NCBI RefSeq assembly: GCF_001267405.1 | Contig: NZ_CP012369.1 | Span: forward strand, 1,638,001-1,702,000 | DNA from: Moorella thermoacetica | GTDB taxonomy: Bacteria; Bacillota; DSM-521; Neomoorellales; Neomoorellaceae | Length of the DNA stretch: 64,000 nt | Direction: 5' to 3' | In this document: in pieces, positions 25,385 through 32,562 of the stretch | How the letters are laid out: every line of letters starts with the position of its first letter | Numbering within the stretch: position 1 is the first letter of the stretch | Made by a program: the position numbers and the translations under genes | The notes under the pieces: model-generated | What the model saw: only the letters and a program-made list of their open reading frames with translations | Database searches by the model: none | What the model was told of the DNA's origin: nothing

Positions 25385-25532
25385 CTATTCTCCCTCCCAC
25401 TGTATTTTTGCAACTCCAACAGCGGTTTACGCCGCAATGTTTGCCTTCTTCACAGTATTTTTTCGCTTTCTTGATGACCGGGTAAAACCCTGCAATGACA
25501 GCCATGCACAAGGAACCTATGCCATAAATCAT
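25278..25532 (-). CDS. Possible Cys-rich small membrane peptide in the bza leader
   Basis: A frame between the riboswitch terminator and bzaA starts MIYGIGSLCMAVIAGFYPVI behind AGGGAGAGG. It continues with KKAKKYCEEGKHC and NRCWSC. The first 35 residues look like a membrane anchor followed by a Cys-rich tail. The frame then overlaps the start of bzaA by 107 bases, which is unusual, and the C-terminal third looks like non-coding translation. It could be a real leader-encoded peptide, a remnant, or chance. Confidence 0.35.
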   Translation of the reverse strand: MIYGIGSLCMAVIAGFYPVIKKAKKYCEEGKHCGVNRCWSCKNTVGGRIVEPDRKRPGRLDYPRNGAGGRSGGCNSGIREAGCG

Positions 25533-25552
25533 CCTCTCCCTTTGTTTGATTG

Positions 25553-25592
25553 ATAAAAAATAAAGTCCACGCCATATCTCAGCGTGGACTTT
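25553..25592 (-). terminator. Riboswitch-linked terminator before bzaA
   Basis: The strong stem AAAGTCCACGC/GCGTGGACTTT is followed on the minus strand by TATTTTTTAT. It lies between the cobalamin aptamer and bzaA and is the likely expression platform. Confidence 0.85.
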
Positions 25593-25639
25593 ACCATCAT
25601 CCATGCTTACGCCCGCCCCTTCCGCGAGGGCGGCATAAA

Positions 25640-25792
25640 CTTTTCAGGCAGGTCTCCTGACTCGGATCATCACACCTTTGCCCCTTCCCCCATTAAGGAG
25701 TGGTCTGGCAAGTGCTCACCTTCACAGTGGCGGGTCCGTCCGGGATTCGCACCCGGTTCCCTATTCTCCCTTGCGGGCACCTGAAAAGTAAC
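25640..25792 (-). promoter_or_regulatory. Cobalamin (B12) riboswitch controlling bzaA-bzaB-cobT-bzaC
   Basis: The minus strand carries the B12 box AGTCAGGAGACCTGCC (25647-25662). It also carries the core GCCACTGTGA and a GGGTGCGAATCCCGGACGG arm, closed by the complementary ends TTTTCAGGTG and CCTGAAAAG. With the downstream terminator this predicts transcription termination when adenosyl- or methylcobamide is bound. Confidence 0.93.
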
Positions 25793-25857
25793 CATATGCA
25801 ACTTTCTATTCTAAAATTATAATTGTTCGCCTGTTTTCTGTAAAGGCCCTTTGTAAA

Positions 25858-25920
25858 ATATGTGTCACCGGACAGTGATATTGTCACCCTGTAAGCGGAC
25901 TGAGAAAATGTCACTGTGAT
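25858..25920. repeat. TGTCAC direct repeats, possible transposon end
   Basis: Three TGTCAC copies (25863, 25882, 25909) with partly inverted CAGTGATA/TCACTGTG copies occupy about 60 bases just beside the orphan CRISPR repeat. Such multiply repeated ends occur in IS21-like elements, but no transposase is adjacent, so this is only a suggestion. Confidence 0.3.
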
Positions 25921-25929
25921 AGGAGAAAT

Positions 25930-25958
25930 GTTCAAACTCCTCTATGGTCGATGGTCAC
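25930..25958 (-). repeat. Orphan CRISPR repeat
   Basis: These 29 bases match the array repeat at 28 of 29 positions (C for T at position 8). They lie 3.6 kb beyond the array's distal end. No second repeat is nearby. The copy supplies the stop codon of the AbrB-like pseudogene. Confidence 0.85.
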
Positions 25959-26220
25959 CTATGCCGACCCGCAACTCTACCCGCCGGTTTTCCTTTTCGG
26001 TCTCCCTGGCATGTTCTTCTTGCAGTGACCGGACCAGGTTGGTTTCACCCTTTAATGCCCCGTACAAACGCACGAAGGGCTTTTCCTTCAGGGGGACTAA
26101 TACCAGCTTTCCCTCGGCCACCCGCACCTCAAACTTGTCCCCTTGCTTGATGGTATGTTATTTCCGGATTTCAGCAGGGATAATTAGCTGCCCTTTTGAA
26201 GATATCGTCACTACCGGCAC
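25942..26220 (-). pseudogene. AbrB/MazE/SpoVT-type DNA-binding protein, interrupted by a stop codon
   Basis: From GTG 26220 the frame reads VTISSKGQLIIPAEIRK, the hallmark of AbrB/MazE swapped-hairpin antitoxins. It then meets TAA (26158-26160) exactly where a Lys AAA is expected, and continues in the same frame with HTIKQGDKFEVRVAEGKLVL and a charged tail. A single A-to-T change explains the break. The frame ends inside a CRISPR-repeat copy, so its 3' end may be recombinant. A partner toxin is not seen. Confidence 0.75.
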
Positions 26221-26329
26221 TGCCTTACTCCCACCTTAAGTTAATAGAAGTAAGTCCAAGGAGAATTAACGTATACGATAGCCCCTCTGCATCTTTAAAT
26301 CTCATAAATAGGGCCATGTTAGTTATTAT

Positions 26330-26430
26330 AACCATAATCAAATGATTACTTCGCTACCGTTTTAAAACCCAACCCACACGAGCAAAAGCCTGTAAAGCCT
26401 CTTTGACGGAGTTATAGCATTGAAGGACAT
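26330..26430 (-). pseudogene. hicA: HicA-type toxin fragment
   Basis: ATG 26430 opens MSFNAITP. After a one-base shift, KEALQAFARVGWVLKR follows, then TAG in place of the expected Gln and RSNHLIM. This is the HicA mRNA-interferase pattern (KRQRGSHLIM with its catalytic His). It carries a frameshift, a nonsense codon and a missing C terminus. I see no hicB. Confidence 0.55.
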
Positions 26431-26693
26431 TTGTTAAGCTAAAGGAGAGAGACTATAGGTGGGATGTAAGGTCTTTCGACGTTTTGCTATGAATGTGACG
26501 GCACTCGGCTTTCTCCGGTAAGATAGAGACCCAGGGTGGCCAAGAACGAAATTCCTGGGCCCTGCAGATATCTGCAGATTTCCCGGACTTTAGGCGTGGG
26601 GGGTGGTGGAACAATTATTTGCAATCGAGCTTTTTAATGAGATTAGCAGGATTTCCCGTGGGAAGAAAGAAATATCAACTGCGTATTATAAAA
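26431..26693. other. Accessory intergenic DNA, nothing recognised
   Basis: These 263 bases lie between the HicA fragment and the insertion element. There are short palindromes such as CTGCAGATATCTGCAG but no open frame with coding character and no recognised RNA. Confidence 0.4.
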
Positions 26694-28105
26694 CCCATAT
26701 TCCGCACCCAGTGAGGAACCCAAAAATAATTTTTATAGGGTGCAGAAAGAAATAAAAGTAGAGAGAATCTTCTAACCAGGAATTTCTAATTCAGTGTCGA
26801 ATCATTCCTCTAAGAGAATTCTGGAGGAATGTTCGATGCCTGTAGCCATGGATAATATGCGCTTCTTCCGGGCCGGTCCCGCAGCCCTTATCTCCAGGTT
26901 ATGTGACGTCCTGAAGATAGCAGAAATCATAGATGCCGTAGTTGACTGGGACCCGGCCCAGTGCCATCTTTCCCCGGGAAATCGGGTTAAGGCGCTGATC
27001 ATTAATCTCCTGGTAGACCGGGAGGCCCTCTATCATGTGGAGCGCTTTTATGAGAACCAGGACCTGGAGGTTTTGTTTGGAGCTGAGCAACAGGTCCGGC
27101 CTGAAGATTTTAACGATGATGCTCTGGGCCGGGCCCTGGATAAACTCTTCACCAGCGGCCAGCTGAAGAAGTTGTTCTCCAGCATTGCTTTAACTGCCGC
27201 CGCCACCCATAACGTATCCATTGCGGGCATCCACGTCGATACCACCTCCATTTCCGTGCAAGGAGCCTATGATGGTGAAGGAGATTTAGATATCACTTTT
27301 GGTTTTAGTAAAGATCATCGCCCCGACCTCAAACAGTTTCTCATCGGCTTGACCGTAAATAGAGATGGGTTGCCCATTTTGGCTCAGAGCTTGGACGGCA
27401 ATAGCAGTGATAAGTCCTGGTACCCCCAGGTTATAGAGGAATTGGTCCAAACCTTCAAGCCGGAAAAGCTTAAAGAGGTCATTTTCGTGGCGGACTGCGC
27501 CCTGGTAACTAAGGATAACCTGGCTCTTTTGGTTCAGGAGGAAGGTAACAAACCCGCCCTCCAGTTCATCTCCCTGTTACCGGAGAACTTCGGCCTTAAC
27601 AAGGAGATTAAGGCTGAGGCCTTCCGCACCGGCACCTGGCAGGAGATCGGGAAACTAAGCCCCAAGAAAGATGCTGCTTGCTATAAAAGCCAGAGCTTTG
27701 TCCGGGAAATAGACGGCCGCGATTACCGGTTAATCGTGGTCCACTCCACAACCCTGGATAAGCGCAAAGAGAATAGTCTCTTGAAAAAGTGGGCTAAGCA
27801 AAGAGAAGTTCTGGAAAAGGCCGCCAAAGATCTTTCCCGCCGTCCCTTCGCCTGTAAGGCCGACGCCAGGAAAGCCATAGAACTCTTCTTGAGGGAATAC
27901 CGCCACCAACCTTTCATCCTAAAGGGCACAGTTGATGAAGAAATAGTGAGCAACTACTATCAGGGGCCGGAGGTGATTAGAGCCCTTGAACTTGCCGGCT
28001 TCGGTAAGGAAATATATCTTTTTCCACCTCGCGGTGGCGGGTAGAAGTATTTTTTAGTGCCCCAAGAAAACGTTGGTAATTATATCCAAAGGTGCGGAAT
28101 GTGGG
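26694..28105 (+). mobile_element. IS1634-like insertion element, about 1.41 kb, probably defective
   Basis: The terminal inverted repeats CCCATATTCCGCACC (26694-26708) and GGTGCGGAATGTGGG (28091-28105) agree at 14 of 15 positions and bracket one transposase gene. No clear target-site duplication is seen. The element is shorter than typical members because the transposase gene lacks its 3' part. Confidence 0.7.
26836..28044 (+). CDS. IS1634-family transposase, C-terminally truncated
   Basis: This 402-aa DDE transposase starts with a DUF4277-like N-terminal domain (MPVAMDNMRFFRAGPAALIS). The catalytic core begins GIHVDTTSISVQGAY (first Asp), and FVADCALVTKDN carries the second Asp. The family's C-terminal segment with the third acidic residue is missing. 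The frame ends in an unrelated IYLFPPRGGG, and family members usually exceed 500 aa. It is therefore probably inactive. The ATG follows TGGAGG. A GTG 42 bases upstream is possible but has no Shine-Dalgarno. Confidence 0.8.
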   Translation: MPVAMDNMRFFRAGPAALISRLCDVLKIAEIIDAVVDWDPAQCHLSPGNRVKALIINLLVDREALYHVERFYENQDLEVLFGAEQQVRPEDFNDDALGRALDKLFTSGQLKKLFSSIALTAAATHNVSIAGIHVDTTSISVQGAYDGEGDLDITFGFSKDHRPDLKQFLIGLTVNRDGLPILAQSLDGNSSDKSWYPQVIEELVQTFKPEKLKEVIFVADCALVTKDNLALLVQEEGNKPALQFISLLPENFGLNKEIKAEAFRTGTWQEIGKLSPKKDAACYKSQSFVREIDGRDYRLIVVHSTTLDKRKENSLLKKWAKQREVLEKAAKDLSRRPFACKADARKAIELFLREYRHQPFILKGTVDEEIVSNYYQGPEVIRALELAGFGKEIYLFPPRGGG

Positions 28106-28110
28106 ATCAA

Positions 28111-28390
28111 CTATATTGCCACCGGAAAAAGTGATACCTTCAATTTCAAATCGTCAACTTCAATTAGCTCGATAAAATCTCTGCCTACCAGCGTTAACTT
28201 CCCACCTTTGTCTTTTTTACAGCATTCACCACAGAAAAACTCAACATTAGCTACCCTGTCTTGAAATCTGGCAGCCAACCTTCTGAGAAAGTTATCCATA
28301 GTAACTAGCTGTATGTTGACGTTGCTGTTGCTATCGGCCGTGGTAAGAAATCCCCCCCTTTAGGAATTTGATGGTATATACTATTCCCAT
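28111..28390 (-). pseudogene. Small gene frameshifted at a poly-G tract
   Basis: From ATG 28390 the frame reads MGIVYTIKFLKGG up to a 7-G run (plus-strand 28352-28358). A one-base shift there restores a continuous frame FLTTADSNSNVNIQLVTM, then DNFLRRLAARFQDRVANVEF and a Cys-containing region to a stop at 28111. The total is about 91 aa. It resembles small sporulation or coat-like proteins in Firmicutes only loosely. Alternatively the 62-aa part from ATG 28299 is expressed alone. Its 3' end is 6 bases from the IS inverted repeat, so it may also be truncated. Confidence 0.45.
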
Positions 28391-28544
28391 ATCTGCCGAG
28401 TAAGTAATCAAGTTTATCAACTAAATCTTAAAGGTTCTCCTGGCTAATTCTCTAAATTATAAACAGGGTGGGCTAGGTGCCGATCCTGCTGCACCGGCCT
28501 AAATGAACCCAGCCCTTAATACATAATTTTAGACGTTAACACTC

Positions 28545-28571
28545 ACACTTCTCCGCCTGTTTCATACGATA
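28545..28571 (+). promoter_or_regulatory. Sigma-K-like promoter
   Basis: AC, a 16-base spacer and CATACGATA fit the mother-cell sigma-K/sigma-E pattern (AC, 16-17 bases, CATANNNTA). It lies 29 bases upstream of the YjcZ-like start. Confidence 0.45.
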
Positions 28572-28599
28572 TAGTAAGAAATGGGAAAGGAGGACCTTT

Positions 28600-28695
28600 A
28601 TGGACGGTATATTTGGTGGAAAAGGCTTTTTTGGCGGCAGATTTGCTTTTATACTGTTCCTAATCCTCATCCTGCTGTTCTTTGGGGACGACTAA
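28600..28695 (+). CDS. YjcZ-like sporulation peptide, 31 aa
   Basis: The peptide has a Gly/Phe-rich N-terminal half (MDGIFGGKGFFGGR) and one hydrophobic helix (FAFILFLILILLFF) ending GDD. This is the layout of small YjcZ/spore-membrane peptides. AAAGGAGG precedes the ATG, a terminator follows the stop and a sigma-K-like promoter lies upstream. It probably inserts in a spore membrane, and its exact role is unknown. Confidence 0.75.
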   Translation: MDGIFGGKGFFGGRFAFILFLILILLFFGDD

Positions 28696-28721
28696 AATCT
28701 GTTCAAAAATCCTAGTCTTTT

Positions 28722-28750
28722 AGCCCCCCTGTTTCTAGGGGGCTGTTTTT
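28722..28750 (+). terminator. Terminator of the YjcZ-like gene
   Basis: The stem AGCCCCCCT/AGGGGGCT with loop GTTTCT is followed by GTTTTT. Confidence 0.85.
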
Positions 28751-29028
28751 ATGTTATAATCAAAAAATGCCCCGGACCCCAACGTATAGCCGCAGGCCCA
28801 AGGACTTCTCTCTTTCCTTTCATTGCCTATACCAGCGCTCCCAGCCTCCTCTATCTGGCCGTGCCGCTACTACGGCCATAAGCCTGGCTCAGCCAAGTTC
28901 CGGGCGTTGCATTCCCGGGTGCGGGTATCCATACGTGAGGCAATGGTGGCCGCGGGGCGGTCCATAATAAGGCTGCCGTATTGTACCAGGCCCAGCGTTC
29001 TATTAGAAATCAACTACGTTATCGGCGT
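28751..29028. other. Mobile-element debris, no intact gene
   Basis: On the minus strand a 47-codon frame just after the VirD4 remnant reads TLGLVQYGSLIMDRPAATIA, then SRMDTRTRECNARNLAEPGL and stops. It looks coding in style but I cannot assign it. Nothing else is supported. Confidence 0.35.
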
Positions 29029-29559
29029 TCACCACGGGACAACGATTTTTCCATTACCCGTTTTGTTTTCTATCTCTATAACCCTATCTCCCTCTTTTAT
29101 ATTTTCTTCCGTCACCTCTTCTGCCCCTTCTTCTAGAGGTTTCTGGTCCTTAGTATCATGGTAATCCTGATTTCCGCCATCGTTAAGTTCGTCTTCAGTC
29201 TTAGGCTCTGGACGGTGGCGATTTTCTTTTCAAACTCCGGAATACTTACGATATTGGCGAACTCATCCAGAAGAAAACTAACCTGCACCGGTAAACGGCC
29301 ATTGGGAGAGGTATCAGCAACCTCTACCAACCGAACGAATAAAAAGGTGAACAGCAATGAAGCCAGAAAATCAAAGGCGCCATGGGTATCTGGAGTGATG
29401 ATGAAGTAAGCACACTTTCCCTTACCTGGTAACGTTAAGTCTATATCGCTATCACCAGTTATACGTCGCACCATTTCTTGCTGAAAAACTTGCAACCGGG
29501 TACCCAGCCCGATTACTACTCCACCTTTGACGTTATCACCAGATTTTTATCTCCACCCT
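29029..29559 (-). pseudogene. VirD4/TraG-type conjugative coupling ATPase remnant
   Basis: The minus strand preserves VVIGLGTRLQVFQQEMVRRI, then LTLPGKGKCAYFIITPDTHG and the Walker B-like FLLDEFANIVSIPEFEKKIA of type IV coupling proteins. The domain then breaks off. After a frame change it continues as an acidic tail (EDELNDGGNQDYH, IKEGDRVIEIENKTGNGK) to a TGA at 29029. The N-terminal membrane part and Walker A are missing, and the right edge touches the last CRISPR repeat. It is the relic of an integrative conjugative element or plasmid. Confidence 0.75.
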
Positions 29560-32187
29560 GTTCAAATTCCTCTATGGTCGATGATCACTCTGCCAGGTGG
29601 CCGTGGATAGTTTTGATCAACTGCCGTTCAAATTCCTCTATGGTCGATGGTCACCGTAGTTGGACTTTTATGCGCAGCAAGGCCCCCGGTAGTTCAAATT
29701 CCTCTATGGTCAATGGTCACCCAGTTTTTGCCGATGAGGACCTGGGATTGCTTCAGGTTCAAATTCCTCTATGGTCGATGGTCACAAATGGCCGTAAAAC
29801 TGAAAGAGGCGGGATTAAAAGTTCAAATTCCTCTATGGTCGATGGTCACCTAATATTCCAGTGCTTTTTAACCTATTATATCTAAGTTCAAATTCCTCTA
29901 TGGTCGATGGTCACGTGCAGTTACCCAAATACCGCATTACGGTGAGCCAGGTTCAAATTCCTCTATGGTCGATGGTCACAGTTTAATTCCTCTACAGGGA
30001 AGGTTACTGTTATGAGTTCAAATTCCTCTATGGTCGATGGTCACTCACCCAGGGAACGTGATGCCTGGGTGGCTCAATGTAGTTCAAATTCCTCTATGGT
30101 CGATGGTCACGGGTACCCCGGTGGCGTATGGAGCGGCTTGGGACGGTTCAAATTCCTCTATGGTCGATGGTCACACTCAACGGGTTTGAAAAGTACCTCT
30201 ACATGAGCGGTTCAAATTCCTCTATGGTCGATGGTCACGAGATTTGCCGGCAGAAATATTTTATTCCCTGCCCGAAGTTCAAATTCCTCTATGGTCGATG
30301 GTCACCGAAGACGCCTGCCGCCTGGACCACCTGGACGAAAAGGTTCAAATTCCTCTATGGTCGATGGTCACAATAAAGACCTTCTCCGAATTCAAGCGAT
30401 CTGGTAGGTTCAAATTCCTCTATGGTCGATGGTCACGGGTGGGAATGTTGAGAGAAGAGCTCCGAGAGCTTGGTTCAAATTCCTCTATGGTCGATGGTCA
30501 CCTTTATGAATTTCGGCTCTCCGCCTACGCCCCGTAAGTTCAAATTCCTCTATGGTCGATGGTCACCGGTTGTCGCCCCGACTGGAAACCTCGGTGAGTA
30601 AGTTCAAATTCCTCTATGGTCGATGGTCACTCTTCATATTGCCTTCAGGGTCATCAGTAAAAGGAGTTCAAATTCCTCTATGGTCGATGGTCACCCCTGT
30701 CACGGAAGAAACCACCTGGCTCCGAGCCGGAGTTCAAATTCCTCTATGGTCGATGGTCACTAAAATGCTTGATGCGGATTTAATTGATGTTTATAGTTCA
30801 AATTCCTCTATGGTCGATGGTCACGCAAAAAGAAAACCGGCTTATTTGTCGCCGGTTTCTTGTTCAAATTCCTCTATGGTCGATGGTCACTCTTCGTAAA
30901 TCGACTTCTTTTGCTTGATATGCCGCAGTTCAAATTCCTCTATGGTCGATGGTCACTGCCGTACTCTTCTTCACCATGCCAGACGATCCATTGTTCAAAT
31001 TCCTCTATGGTCGATGGTCACCTTCGGCCCACGGCACGGAAACTTATGCTTATAAACCGTTCAAATTCCTCTATGGTCGATGGTCACCCGGAAGGGGACA
31101 AACACTTTGTGCCCCTTAACAGTTCAAATTCCTCTATGGTCGATGGTCACTGGCACACTCGCGGCACTCATTCCGCGTTATCGGGGTTCAAATTCCTCTA
31201 TGGTCGATGGTCACGCTTCGACGGTTTACGGGGCTATTCCGTCATCGCTAGTTCAAATTCCTCTATGGTCGATGGTCACTGCTACGTCCAGCTTCAATAT
31301 CCGCTATAAAAGAAGTTCAAATTCCTCTATGGTCGATGGTCACTTGAACACGGTCGATGCAATCCATCCATTGAAAAGCTGTTCAAATTCCTCTATGGTC
31401 GATGGTCACAAACAGGATCGGCCAGCAGCCGTTCTTCCTGGGGATGTTCAAATTCCTCTATGGTCGATGGTCACCCGGAGCAGGCTAACGGACCGGTAAA
31501 GACGACCCGTTCAAATTCCTCTATGGTCGATGGTCACCTCTTTTGCCCCATTTACAAATACAGCAATCTCCGAGTTCAAATTCCTCTATGGTCGATGGTC
31601 ACCTGCCGTGGGGATGGTCAGGGTTTCGGGAGAGCGGGGTTCAAATTCCTCTATGGTCGATGGTCACCGCTACTGGCGTAGAGAATTGACTTCAGGCGGT
31701 CGAGTTCAAATTCCTCTATGGTCGATGGTCACCCTGATACCACCGCGGCCAATGACCTTCGGGTAAGTAGTTCAAATTCCTCTATGGTCGATGGTCACGG
31801 TCGCCATTGCCTGCGGGGCTGTTGATAAGCTTAAAGTTCAAATTCCTCTATGGTCGATGGTCACTTCGACGGGCAGAAAACTCAAGGGCGCAAGGGCAAA
31901 GTTCAAATTCCTCTATGGTCGATGGTCACGGGTGCTAGACCCGCAGGAGGGGACGGTGGAGTTTGTTCAAATTCCTCTATGGTCGATGGTCACACGTAGA
32001 GCATAACGTCGAGACTTTGAAAATCTCCCGTTCAAATTCCTCTATGGTCGATGGTCACGGCTGGCCGAAAAGGAAGGAATAATTGTAGATTATGTTCAAA
32101 TTCCTCTATGGTCGATGGTCACAATCTGCTGTTGATTATAGTACTACTTTTACCGCAGGTTCAAATTCCTCTATGGTCGATGGTCAC
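29560..32187 (-). CRISPR. Type I-B CRISPR array: 41 repeats, 40 spacers
   Basis: The repeat is 29 bp. Read on the minus strand it begins GTGACCATCGACC and ends ATTTGAAC, the form of the I-B crRNA 5' handle. By hand count there are 41 repeats and 40 spacers of 34-38 bp. Two repeats near the left end differ: the terminal one at 29560-29588 (GATGATCAC) and the third from that end (CAATGGTCAC at 29711-29720). The rest look identical. Decay at the left end, cas2 at the right end and the handle sequence all say that transcription runs leftward from a leader at 32188-32268. No spacer was seen twice. Confidence 0.97.
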
Positions 32188-32268
32188 CGCAGATGAAAGG
32201 CTTGTCCCGACAGGGATTTTAGCAATTTTTTAAAAGCCCCTGCGTCAAACCGCCAGTTTGCACTTACA
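32188..32268 (-). promoter_or_regulatory. CRISPR leader
   Basis: The 81 bases between the cas2 stop and the first repeat include an AT-rich tract (TTTTAAAAAATTGCTAAAAT on the minus strand). The leader may extend into the cas2 end. It should carry the array promoter and the adaptation signals. Confidence 0.6.
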
Positions 32269-32562
32269 CTACAGGAAATTATCTGTAGGGTCGGGGGTGT
32301 CAGTCAAGATTTCACGGTTTAGCTTTACTCCATCCCTGAGGCTATAAATGATGACAAAGTCTTTTTTCATGTTAACTATGGCCATTATTTCCTTCTTAAG
32401 TAAGGATATTTGCCCTTCGGTAATATCTCCTTCAAAAACGGATTTTTGCACATGAGATAAATATTTACGGCTGGTCTTCATGATCTTTACCAGGCGCCGT
32501 TTGCCGTCGTTGTCTTCAGTATTAATATCATAGATCAGGATCACTCTTATATTTACCACCAC
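32269..32562 (-). CDS. cas2: CRISPR adaptation endonuclease Cas2
   Basis: The 97-aa ferredoxin-fold protein joins Cas1 in the spacer-integration complex. Family marks are VILIYDINTEDNDGKRRLVK (with the conserved Asp), the Arg/Ser-containing helix YLSHVQKSVFEGDIT and the strand DFVIIYSLRD. It overlaps the end of cas1 by 10 bases and is the last gene before the leader. Confidence 0.93.
   Translation of the reverse strand: MVVNIRVILIYDINTEDNDGKRRLVKIMKTSRKYLSHVQKSVFEGDITEGQISLLKKEIMAIVNMKKDFVIIYSLRDGVKLNREILTDTPDPTDNFL

Noticed and set aside
29478-32233. A series of open frames of 60-150 codons repeating SNSSMVDGH, FKFLYGRWS or VQIPLWSMVT
   Set aside because: They are translations of the CRISPR repeat in three frames and have no ribosome sites. 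The array explains them fully.
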